Shown here piece by piece: positions 36,601-48,803 of a stretch of 64,000 nt of DNA. The position numbers and the translations under genes are program-made. Positions within the stretch are counted from its first letter, which is position 1. Each line of letters begins with the position of its first letter. The notes beneath the pieces were generated by a model. The model was not told where the DNA came from and ran no database searches. It saw nothing but the letters and a program-made list of their open reading frames with translations. Source of the DNA: Plasmopara viticola (taxonomy: Eukaryota; Oomycota; Peronosporomycetes; Peronosporales; Peronosporaceae); contig MBPM02000184.1 in the NCBI GenBank assembly GCA_001695595.3, positions 1 to 64,000 on the forward strand, written 5' to 3'.

Positions 36601-39600
36601 CAATTTACTTGCACGATAGAGGGTTTGGAAGGCCACTCTGTGCTCGCAAATACCGCACATGCCGAAAGTGTCACTTCGCCCGGTACGGTCTGGTGCACCA
36701 TACCGCGGTATCGAGGTTCCAATCCAATACTTTGAGGCTGTCATTACAACAGAGTTAAGTAAAGAAGATTTGACAATGAAGGCAAATTAGATCATACTAG
36801 TGGAGTTGATTATCACAAGATATGTTATTAAATTCTGGATCAGAAACATGCATTCTATTTCATAATGACGATGACCTGTAGACATTCCGAAACATTGTAC
36901 ACATTTTGCGATTAGAAATTTCAAAATTGCGTTACACTTAGTAGATTTTATCTGTAAGTCCGGTATATTTCACCAAGCGAAACGCGATTATGGACTTCTC
37001 CTTGAGGAAATTTCAACACAAGTGTACACACAGAAACGCATTTTGACACGTCGTGGCGTTAGAATGAATCAAGCGGTGCATCAAGAAGTAAGGCCTATAT
37101 TTATGGCGACACCGTAGAAAAATGTATATCATTACGGATGCATAGGTCAAGATATGGAATTACGGTAGCGTGCTAGCAGAGAATCTTTACGTGTCAAACG
37201 ACCATTATGTAGTCAATACGCTACCCTGGAAGAGATGCCAGGTTGTTCACTTGAACATACGACAATTCCTGTTGAGCGAAAGGTCATTTAATTGATTGTT
37301 TTTACCGCGGTAGGAGTAGTGTAGCTTCTGCGTTCCGGGCTTTACCCTTATGAAGTTTGTACTGCAGTTTCCATATCTGTACGTACAATCAAATAAACCG
37401 CCCCCACCTCGGCACCCTTTTCTACGCGTAAGCTCCAAATACATCCGACTAGGAGTTGCTTGTTAGAATAATAAAACAGTGCGATGTACTGAAGGACACA
37501 TGTTTCGAACATTTTCGGCCTCACCAGATCAACCACTTAGGTTTTATATCAGGGCCATGATCGGGATCGGTACATATGATGTATGTGTTTGCATGCTGCG
37601 TTTGTGTCAGTGACAAAGCACCATTCGGAGCATACATAAGATTTTGATCGCAAACAAGTTGACAGACATAGTGATACCAATACGTGTTGGCACAACTTCA
37701 CCTATATCGCCATTACACCTACGCAAATACTTAGTAAAGCTATTATATGGCGAAAGTGATAGCAGCATCAACATCACTAGTCAGAGACTTATGATACGAC
37801 ACTACCGTTGCCACGCTTAAAGCAAAGCCAGCTTACTCAAAGAAGAGCCGTGGTCCAGCGCGTGTTGATGCGAAGCTATAAAAAAAATTTTGGACAAGCA
37901 AAAGAGAAACCGTTGCAGTAATGCTAGCATTATACCAAGGTGTTAAGTAAAACTACGATTGGGGTCCTCCCAGAACATGGTCCAGCGGATCCACCTATTC
38001 TATTTAGCGCTTTGAAGCTTCAGCTTAACCAAACTTACCACTACTAAGAGCGGATAAAGTAAGAGTATAATGATACGTATTTTACCAAGAGCGAATAAAG
38101 TGTCAGCAAAAAGAGGCATGCTTGAATGGCAAAAGTCTCCTCCATGATGAAAAGCTGGTCATATTGACACAGTTGCAATATCTGCGTTGCGCTGTGTAGC
38201 TGTCCGCTTTACCCCGACTGCTGAAAAGAAAAGATTGGAGGTAAAGTTACCTAGCCTTATCAGCTAAAAAGCAAAATCGCGCCTCAACATGAGACTCAAG
38301 CAAGGTCGTGGTATAATTACAATTCCGACTTATTTTGAAGACTGATAGACTAAACAGCCATAATTTCGAAGATAGAGACTTTGGTATTACCGTCTTCGCC
38401 GCCTCAGTCGTCGCGCTCACTCTGCTGTTTTTTATTGAGAACACACACAACGCATAGGTCGTCTTGCAGATCATTGTAAATGAGAATTTAGGGTTTGCTG
38501 GAAAGCTTGTGGCTCCTGTATCGGGACTGAGATAATTGGCGGTCGCTGAAATCATCAACGATTGCAGTATGACAACAACATTCGGATTTTGTTACTCACA
38601 ATTATATGCACTTAGAATGTCATTTAGGCGGTCGGCAATTGGAATATGAGTGCACAGCACTTGCGCTGTATAAAACATAGTGCTCATGAATGCCTTTTTA
38701 CTAATCGATGGATCATCCTACAAACAGTACTATTAATATTGAGAAAAAAGAAATGGCATGTCACAATCAAGTGAAATTCTTTAGAATTGAAGACAATGCA
38801 ATAGCTCATCTCAACTTCGACGCCGTATCATAAAACTATAAATGTAGCTTTGTGGTGATTTTTTCGATGCTTGATCGGACACAACGAAAAGCAATGCTGA
38901 GATCACGACGGATAAGGTGCTGACATGATCGACTTGTATCTATCATGATAAAAAAATAGAAAGCCGCGTTCGCTTTATCGCATGAGGCAATTGACGTCAC
39001 CTGCAACCAAAGTAGACAACGCTGCATAGCCATCACAATAATGCTTATATGACGATCTATCTGAGTCAAACAATACTGAGATGAGTAAATTTTGGTCAGT
39101 GATGCATATCTCTTAAAAAAAGTATTTACTAAAGGATTAAGATTACACCGTTAAATGCACATTAGACAAGCGGATGATTACACATTGGATAGGCGGTGAC
39201 ACGGACCTGATTACGATAATAGGCTGCCGTCACATCAATAATGTCATTAGATGACGTCACAGAGGAACTTCCAAAAAAATTCAGAAGAATGGACCAAAAT
39301 GCACACTCACACGCAAACAAAACACCAGAGAAATATCTTTGCTATATCTGCCTTCTCCAGACCACAATCGCCAAAAAGATCACAGCCGCGAGGGACTGTC
39401 GCCATTTTTTCTTACCTCTACACTAATGACTAAGAAATCATAAGTCCTTCTGGATACGATATAATTTGCCATGCGGAAGACACGGGCAAATTGAGATTTA
39501 CCCACGCACGTGCAGGTGTTCAGGCCTGCGGCAGAGATGACCGAGTCATGGGTTCCTAGCGATTCTAATTCTTTTAAGGTTATTGCCCAGGGTCCGACAA

Positions 39601-39959
39601 TCGAGCACCGTACAAAAATTTCATGGTATGAGACAAGCTGCACGATATCTACAGCCGCTAAACAACACACAGCCAGAGGCCGATGACCCGCTAGACTTAA
39701 GAACGGCTCAAAGGCGTATGTGCCAAAGAAAAAGGTTCCATTATTATCGGATGCCCATCGGTTTTGCAAAATAGCGAGACGAGATAAGATAAGTGGTGCA
39801 CTACAAATTCCGACTTGTTGCGAAGGCATTCAAGCAGAAAATTCTTGAGACAAAAACACTGTTGCAGATATATATTATACGGAGTTGTTGTTTTGATGGT
39901 GATTGCAAAATGGTACGTAACCAAGCATTCTAGGTAGACATAGCACTTTGAGCAGTAAC
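33601..39959. other. gene desert, no gene recognised
   Basis: About 6.4 kb, AT-rich, with no frame over 105 codons before 39.3 kb. The frame at 36523-36735 (plus) is open on both strands but shows no motif. Sequence just before 39.96 kb may be the upstream part of the Copia remnant that follows. Confidence 0.4.
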
Positions 39960-40900
39960 CATATGAGAAAGGTGTACATGGATTTACTATATCGTATAGT
40001 CAACGCCGGAAACGCGTTTTGCCAGCTAAACAAGGCGATTAACGGTCTCAAAAATAGTGCGAGTGCAAGGAATGAGAATGTTGCGTTTCCGCAAAGAGCT
40101 TTGCGAAGAATCGGGGGGGGGGCAAATGCGTCTACATCTAGAGCATTAATGGGAAATATGTCTACATTTGCTGGTGCGCTGACGACATGAACATTCCTGC
40201 AATACCAGCATGAAAATAAGGGACGTGAAAGCAGCTTTGGGTCCTTGTTCACGATAAAGGAATTTGGCAAGATCAAATTTTTGAAATGGACATCTCCTCT
40301 AAGCACAGCAAAAGCACGCTTTTGATGTGATATAGACGATAAATAGATGATGTTGTGAACAAGTTCAATCAACGAGACGCCTAGGCAGTGGCTCGTCCAT
40401 ATGATTCAGTCTTGTAGCTGTCAAAAATGCAACCATAAATTGCAGATGGTGTTACAGCTGTCGCAATTTTTGAAGTATCCAGGTCAGCACATTGGAAGGC
40501 CGCAATACGCGTACTTTCTTATTTTATGGCGACAAGAAACTTCAGGTATATTAACGACCGTGGCGCCAGCGTGGTCCAAATTACAGCATACACGGATGCA
40601 TATTGAGGTTTTAATGTCAATAGTAGACGCTCGGTGTCGGCGGCGATGGCAATGGCTGGATGCGCACCAGTGGTTCCTAAGTCGACATTCAAGTGGGTGG
40701 TAGTGCTGAGCTTTGCAGGGGCAGAGTACAAGGCTTCAAGTCTATGCATACAAGAAATTCATGAGGATCTCATTTATGGCAAGGTAGGAGCTATGCTGAT
40801 TTTGGAAGATGATAAAGGCACGATCGGACTTGTAAGTAGCTGTGGCCTGGAACAGCAGCGTGGTCAAGCGCATGTCGGCAATATACAATTTGGCAGACAT
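39960..40900 (+). pseudogene. decayed Ty1/Copia reverse transcriptase and RNase H
   Basis: Pol motifs appear in the right order across several frames. VYMDLLYRIVNAGNAFCQLN continues KAINGLKNSASARNE (the RT block usually LNKAIYGLKQ..R.W). YVYICWCADDMNI follows (the YVDDM catalytic block), then FTIKEFGKIKFL (usually F.MKDLG.L.YFLG). RNase H then begins at about 40490 with HWKAAIRVLSYFMATRNF, and continues with AYTDAY-stop-GFN, RRSVS, and VVVLSFAGAEYKASSL (usually VALSSAEAEYMA). The stop stands where Trp is expected. Frameshifts and stops mean it is inactive. LTRs were not located. Confidence 0.75.
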
Positions 40901-43900
40901 GCTAACGAAAGTGTTGCAGGCTACAGGTATTGAGCCCAAGCAAGTATCGCATGAAGGGTGAGTGCTAGCGTTTGTTTACACCTCTGACATTAACATTATG
41001 TCGGCCAGACAGATAGCGTCACATTAGACGGGTGGATACGACACAAGATTACGGACATGATAACGGGTGGTAAAGCCACGGCGTGTATGATCTGACGGCA
41101 CTAATTTGTCAAAAAAGGTTGAGAAGTATAGGCTCGAAGTAGCACGGGGAAGCAAATAAAGGAGTTTATTCACATTTTGCCTTCTATTGCTAAAAATTGT
41201 TCTCGTAAAATAAAGAAAAATGTAATGCAATAGACTGGTTATTTAGATAGTACTTAGGTATTTCGCTCTAGTTCTTTCTTCACCAAATAAGGTGTATGGG
41301 TTATCGCAATTTTTGTAGGATGTTTTGCTTAAATGTCTTACATTATAAAGTTGGCATCAATACCGGTGATGTATTTTTCAAGCCTAGGAGCGTCTTCTTT
41401 TCCCGCTGAATATTCAGAGCATCTCAACTTGGCTTTGGATTTGTTAAACAGTAGATAATGACTATTGATAACGAGGCATTTGGATACCTTACAGTAGAAT
41501 TTATTATTACTAGCGCTTAGTTGTATTTGACATTCAAACCACTGGGCAGAAATCACATTGTGTTGAAACTGTCTCCGGCTATCACAATGAATTGTTACAA
41601 ATCGACAGTTGTATTTTCGTGTTAGATTACAAATACAAAGACCTCGCTTAATTTCTAGCCAATACAATAATTATATTTAATAAAAGATCTCGAGCAATAA
41701 TCTTCACTTCGCCGAGTTTTCTTATAAAAACAGACAAGACTTTTATCGGTTACCAATCAAAAGACTGCTGTCGCACTTTGCACGACTACCACTAAGAGGA
41801 TCGCCTCCCAAATAGCCGCTATGGCAAGAAGGCGTCAATGCAATACCGTTCTTTGACATTACGAAGAACGTGTAGTCACCGTTTCCAGTCACTTAATACT
41901 CTATGAAGGTCTCTTTCGTCAAAGATAGAGCAAAACAAATGAGATGGGGACGTCATAAGCTTTTCTGCAAGGGACAGGTCGATTCTGCTCAAAAAATGGC
42001 GAAGAAGTCTGAGACTAAAGACTTCATTCCAAATATAGCATACCCATCCTGGGGTTATCTTCGCAGCTTCCAGCCTAAAGGCAGACTCTAAAAAGTCTAG
42101 GACCTAAATGTTGGTGGGTCAGCTGTGGTACATCATTTCTCAGGTTTTATGATTTGTCCCGGAATGCCTAAGCTGAGGACATCACTAGCATTGGGAGGTA
42201 GAATGAAATGGCTTACGACACAGTTCTTAAGTGGTTCTCAATGGTGGGAGTCACGAGTGTCGTTTAGATAGGGTATGCAACTTAATTGTGGGACGGATTC
42301 ATGACTCAAGGAATAAAAATAAGATTAATGCTTGCAGTATATGCAAGAAGCACACGTCAAGGCGCATTTCAGCACATCTGATGAAAAGTGTCCGATGAAA
42401 AACAGGAGACCCTAATTGCAGTCCGCGGCATCGAGCAATACGCACGCGCTCTTAAAGGCCGCACCTCTCGCAAATGCTTTACGTGAGATTAGTTAACATA
42501 CTCTTCAATAAATTTTTACGGCGGTTGTGGGTTAAGCGCAGTCCAAGGGTACCATTGAATGCTTTTGGTACGCTTAATAGTAATTGTAGGTCATTCATCA
42601 CACATGGTATTTTCGAATTCTGAAAATATAAACAACATACATGGTTCTAGTACTAAGTCAGGCAGATAGAGAAAAACAAAATTCCCACAATTTAATTGAA
42701 ATGGATACTGTGGAATTTCTGAAGTCTATAAGCTTAAAGACTTAAACCCTTTCGATTGTATCCTCTCTCTACGTGATAAAATGTTGAGATCTATTGATAC
42801 CTAAGATACAATTTACGTCAAAAGTAACACTTTTTGTTAAATATCAAGCCAAACGCATATGAGTTTATATTTAAAGCAGGCACAAGTCAATGTAACTAAT
42901 ACGCCACGAATTCTACACAGGCCACATATTGCTTTTGGTTTTCTAAATGAACGTATTAAAGGTCATGCTTGACCGTTTTTAATGTTTTATTTCCCCACAC
43001 TGAACTCACGATGACTGCAAACAGCCTGATTTGGCGGTCAAGAAGAGCTGAAACAAGCCACTTTCGCTTTGACTCTACGTCCCTGTATAAGAAGCAGCAT
43101 TATCCTGTGTGAGTAAAAATAATGCATTTTAATCTGCTCTTAGAAAAATCTTAGCGTTAATGTCATGGCTATCCTGAGGATCCTAAAGAGTATATTGAGT
43201 TGATGAGATGATTGAGGAGCGTAATAGCGGTTGACCGTCGTGCGTCTCAGCCCGGAATTTATTGGGCTGCGTGAATAAACAACTGGTAGCTCCAAATGCA
43301 CAGCCTAATAAGACTTTGCCTTCAAGCAAGTCAAAATGACTTATTTAAGAAAATTTGTAATATCCAAATAATTAGTATTCGGCGAACGGCAACGTCTTTA
43401 CTTGATGCTGTTTATTATATTCAAAAACACGGCAATTTCATTTTTAAGGGATTTGGAAAAGACTTCGCGATAGCCTCAGAGCCTGCGCTCTATTTGCGCG
43501 TATGGCTGGCTACCTCAAACCACTTTCGTTTCTTTTTTAGGATTGGTATCGTAGACCAAGCTTTTAATTTTCTTGAGACCCAAAAACTCCTTTCGGCTGC
43601 TTACAAAGCATTCAAATACTCTATTTCATGCTGCAAAGACTTGAAGAAATATTGCTTTTAATGACCTGAAAAGTTGCCTTACGTGGTCTAAATGAGCTTT
43701 TTAAACGATTACGATTGTAAAATTTGTCAAAATGCGTTTAAGCGAAAGCATATTACATTCGAAAAAAGCTTGCTATCAGATAGCGAATTGTCACGGGGGC
43801 ATTTGATAGCTCTTGAAGATACTTCTCTATCCTCACGCTAGACATACTGATCGTCGCTAGGGGCAAACATGTGCCTTCATTCAAAAAACATTCGTATTTG

Positions 43901-46900
43901 TTAATGGTGCAGTTGCTAGATAGCACGTTCTTTTTTTAAGTCAAAGTCCGTTGTCCTGGTCATCTTATGTTTACCATGAGCTTGCCGCATGTTTTCGTTC
44001 ACTTATGAAGACAAAAAGCTTGTGGATACTCCACCTTTTGCAACTTTCCAGTCTTTACCTTCTGGCAAAGGCAATTTCAATGATCTCACGTTACTAACCT
44101 AGCCCAGTACCTTGCACCTGGCACGATGTGTTGAACGCTTCGACGGGTGAAAAATGTCATAGTTAAACTCTGGCCATCACATCTTAATATAAGATTTATC
44201 TGATCCGAAAAACCCTTAAAGATCTTAGAGCCAATACCAGCGTAAGATACTCATCAAGTAGATAAAAAAAGCTTTGTTCCAAACGAAGGGCGATTTTTGT
44301 CCATAAATAACGGCATTCATATTAGGAGCTTCACCTCAAAATCATTTCAGGTGTTCATTCGGTTGTATTTAATAGCTGCGAGCTATACGCTGACCGAAGT
44401 CTTGAATATCTTTGTTAGTCCATTCGTTTGAGTGTGCTTGCCGTGACACGACGATGATTAAAACATCATAGATAGAATGAAGTTGTCGAACAGGATATAT
44501 CACCTGGAATAAATTTCGTATCGCACCTGACATTTCATCTGCAGAACAGTGCTAACTGTGAGACTGATTGTACGCTGTGTTTTGGCACGATTGCAGCTGT
44601 GCACGTCTAGAGCGATAGATGGAATGTATGTGTGGTTGTACGTCATCCCAGCTCTCTCCTATTTTTTAAAGGTTCTAAGACAGTCGATCTGCCAATATCT
44701 GCCATTTGTGAAGCTACATTTCTCATTGATAGGTACCCAAGGACGTCAAAATCACGTCTGGCTTTGAAAAAAGATTAGGATCCGCGATACCGCCTATATA
44801 TATTTCCGGAATGAAACAGCTCAGGCTTTTTTCAAGAAGGCGCACCTAAAAAACGACAAAACTTCTGGTATTGGATGCCTAGAACCTGTATCGTTGGTAC
44901 ACCAATCGATCCACGTCCCTAGCTTTCGTAATCATCGCATGTCCAAAATCAAATCACTTTTGTTCCGGTAACCGGCTCTGCACTGTCGGAAGATTCAAAA
45001 TTTACAGACAGGTCAGTTTCGACCCAAAGAGCAAGCAGCATCGCCTTATAAGTAGCTAACACTGAGACCAGCAAGTCGTCGCTGCTCATTCGTAAGATGT
45101 CAACCCATCTTTTATTTTGAACACAACTGCTTATCAAAATACAAGGTTTTAGACCGGTCAGAGTCCACCGAAACCTGAAGGAGTTTGCCAGTAAACCGAA
45201 TGCTTGCGTGTACAAGCAGCAATCTACCACTACCAATTTGTTATACAAGAGTGATGACTATCTCAAGGGTTTAGCTCCAATGGTGATTGAACTATATACC
45301 TTCGCTCCCTAGTTGTACCATTAGCGGTCAGAGGCTTAAACAGGATAAAAGTCGACTTTACTAGCCAGGCGCGGATCATGTCCAACTGTTTGGCGTAGTC
45401 ACAGTTTTTCGGCTGTCAAATTGCCCATCTAGATTATTACAGTGTAGCGAGCCTGCTAGAAATATTTCCGAAGTTTTGAAAGTCGTTGCCTGCGCTTAGA
45501 AGTTGCATGCTAGGTAAGTCTAATCTTAGGCAACCTATGAAAACAATCACTTTGACTTCTTCTGAGACAAATGCCTCACTAATGAAAGCCGTCAACTCCC
45601 TGTGTTCAAAGACATACTCGCGCTTGCCGTATTCAAGGACAAAGAATTAAGAGGGCTAACAAAGCTCGAATTTTTCGGAATAGGCTATAATTATCCAAGT
45701 AATCGTTGTGTTGAGACGTTATAGGCAATGTATTCACGTGTTATAGCCCAATTTTTAATCGAAGATCTATGCAGAGAGCGTTTGCGTTATTCGAGAGGGC
45801 ATACCGCTGATAACTGCAGCCTTTTTGGTTAGCATAATCTCTCTGTTTTAAGCGAGTCGCTGCGCTATATTTCTTGTTTTATCACCGGGGCTGCAGATGG
45901 AAAATCGCTAGCTTGAGAAAAAGGACTTTGATGATAGACCTTGAACACCCTGATGTGTTCCATTTGTAGGATTGGGTGCAAAGCTAGAAATTAAGTTGTC
46001 TTATCAGGCACGTAAAGTCGGCAGCTGTATTGCTTTATACAGGAAGTATTGCGCGTTTGGCGAATGAGGAAAAGCCATTCGGCTCATTTCAAAGGTGCGT
46101 ATGGACACTTAACAACTGAGTGTAGGATTGACTACCTGCACTAGGTGTGGTGGGGTCGCACAGCACCTTGAAGCATGTGCCTAGCGCCGTTTTTTTATCC
46201 CTCGCCTACCAACAAAGGCAGGACAAATCTACTCTGGTACTGCACGTGAGTGTACACATGTGCAAACTTTTATAAAACCCATAAGTAACTTTTCACATTC
46301 TAGAACCCTGGTGTTATTGTATAAATTGAGTAGATGCAAAGCATTGTGTATTACATTATAATAACGACTACGCAAATCAGGCATGGTACATAAATTTAGC
46401 TAGCCCTCACATTACAAAAATCCGTATGAGACCTAATCTTGGTCGGAATAATTCTCCAGAAGTCATGCAGTATTTTTCTGGATAGTGGTCAAACCAGTAA
46501 GCAACGGACACATTGCTGTCGCGTTAATAGGCACACCTTAAAGTATAGCTAAATTGTGCTTGCACAGACACTTTTAAGATGGGTTGAGAAGACAAAATTC
46601 CTCAAGAGCCTTCTAAGCAGACAAGATGCAGCTTTATAATGTATCCATCGCTCAGCCGAATTTGTTGAACACTTGGTTTTCAAATTGAACAAAACCACGC
46701 ATTTGACATTCTACTATTTGATTGTATTTTTCTTCTTTCTGAGTCGTCCATCGACTACCGGACTTTGTACACATCGTCCAAATTTTCTTGCTCTATTTAT
46801 GCCGTTATTGCTACATCAACTCTGCTAATTTTACATTCGTGGATACTTTTAAGTATCCAACAATGAAAATGGATACATCTGTAGCAAAACTTCACCGCTC

Positions 46901-47896
46901 CTACACATTCTTTTTCAGTTTCTCGACTAAGATCACAGTTTTTTTTGCAGTAAACCCAGCACAACGTTGTCCGATAACAACGAAGAAAGTACTTGGTCTT
47001 GTCGTATCAACATTTCCAAAATCTTATTAACTAGTATCATTTAGATTGCTTCTTTCCTAGCAGGATGCCGCACACGTACTATCCATGTGACCTCGCCAAT
47101 CCGAAGTCGAAGTGTCAGACCCTTGAACATTTAACTCTGCACTTTGATGAAAAACATGCAAAATAATAAACATGACAAGAGTCACAATACCAGGCTTTGT
47201 GAACCGCTTCCCTAGCTCTATACTGGATTAAAATCTCCGCGTTGCTTCTTTTCCTTGGTCCTTCACTGTAGGTTTGGTCGACCAGACGGTCAGTTTACGC
47301 TCAATCCTGTTTTTTCTGTCCGCATTATCACTCTATTGTTCGAGCATCCACTTCGTCATTTATAGCCTCTTAAGTGTAACTATTTGCACCCTCCTGAGTG
47401 TATGCAGAACACAGGAAAGCGCTGTGGGGATAAAATTGACAACTTCAATAGCGAGGAATTCTTTAATCATCGATTGTTGTGATTACTTCTGCTATCCTTC
47501 CATAGCTGAAAGGCATTTATATATAGTCAAATTATACTCATGCTTCAGAGGATCTATAATTTGGATCACTGAAAAAATACATTAAAACATGTTTGTCAGT
47601 CGAATCGTCGTCTTGACTTGCAGTAGTACAAAGTGCACCTACGGGTATCACCAGAATAAACGAAAGAGATGGTCTACAGACAAGACACAGCTACATGAGC
47701 TAATCTCAAAGTCCTGCTCGAACTGTAGATTCACCAAGGCCTTTATTGCTGTACGAACGGGCACTTTCAACAACGTCAAAGCTTGACTTGTACCACAGAT
47801 CACAGATGTGATGAGTAGCAATTCGGGCAGGATCATTAATGTATAAACTATAATAAAAATAGAAGCATTAAATGCATTTGACTAGTATTTTTTTTC
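40901..47896. other. gene desert, no gene recognised
   Basis: About 7 kb. The longest frames (43296-43661 and 47274-47585, plus) look random in composition and have no motif. Confidence 0.4.
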
Positions 47897-48190
47897 CTAA
47901 CGTCGTTGGCCGTGTCCTTTCTTGCCTACAGATGATTGTTCGGATTGTTGTTCTGATGAAGCAAAGAAAAATACATCAGCGAACTTGGTTTGTTTGTCGT
48001 CGAACGCCTCTAACAAACATGTATCAATGATGAAACATATTTTCATTGCAATCACTACAGTCATATCGCTGTCAATGTCAATGACGACGACCTTTACACC
48101 ATATCGGATTGCATTATGCTCTGTAAACGCTGTAAGTGTATCTTCATGCTCTCCGTCGAGCAAAGAATGCTGCGCGGATTTCTGTCTGGG
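47897..48190 (-). pseudogene. possible orphan 3' exon of an unidentified gene
   Basis: The frame opens right after a plausible splice acceptor (ACTTTTAG, 48198-48191). It runs 97 codons to a stop: PRQKSAQHSLLDGEHEDTL, AFTEHNAIRYGVKVVVIDID, then VIAMKICFIIDTCLLEAFDD, FADVFFFAS and the basic end VGKKGHGQRR. The alternation of hydrophobic strands with charged loops and the basic C-terminus look like a protein end rather than noise. No upstream exon was found within 600 bases. The function is unknown. The overlapping plus frame (47922-48194) may equally be the chance one of the pair. Confidence 0.3.
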
Positions 48191-48737
48191 CTAAAAGTAC
48201 AATTGAGATAAACCTAAGTGGGTATGAATGCATATGACATTTAACTTACAGAGTATATAAAAGATGATGTCGAAATAACGATTATCCTTATCAATTTCTC
48301 TATCCGAATTTCCCCTTCAGTAGTCCGCCGGTTACAAAGAAAAATCGTGATTCATTCAAACCCGATCCTGTAAGATCATGATTTGTCCGACGAATTACGC
48401 AACTTGGGTATCCGTTTTGGCTTCGCGACTTGTGTTCAGTCAATAATATTTGTTGGTGTCTGACCACCTAATTTATCGTACTGTCCTATTGTACTTTAAC
48501 GTCTAAGCTGTCGTCTTTATTGCGTAAGGTAGATCCAAATATAACAGTTACAAAAAATCTGACGATCTTGTTAATCATACATGTTTTAGATTGCGACGGC
48601 CCCCAGGCTTTACGCTGTATTTGCCGAACGCATGCAGACAGGCAAGTCTAGCGATCTTGTAGGAACTTTCCCTTGCTCGTGCTAATGTATAATGCCCTTA
48701 TCTGTGGTGCCGAGGCAAGCTGACATGAAGCGCATCA
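48191..48737. other. upstream region of the secreted repeat protein
   Basis: About 550 bases without a coding frame, ending in the initiator listed next. Confidence 0.4.
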
Positions 48738-48757
48738 GCTCATATTCCAAATTTCAA
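48738..48757 (+). promoter_or_regulatory. oomycete initiator and flanking box upstream of the secreted repeat protein
   Basis: GCTCATATTCCAAATTTCAA matches the GCTCATTYYNCAWTTTNYY consensus with small deviations. It lies about 50-65 nt upstream of the ATG at 48804, the normal oomycete spacing. Confidence 0.55.
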
Positions 48758-48803
48758 GGTCATCCCTAAGCACCAATTTGACACCGTCCCCCTCACGATA
48801 ACG

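Noticed and set aside
36523..36744. Overlapping open frames on both strands
   Set aside because: Neither strand shows a motif, and mutual openness in a decayed region is not evidence of coding.
43296..43661. 121-codon plus frame in the desert
   Set aside because: No recognisable domain. A frame of this length is expected by chance in tens of kilobases.
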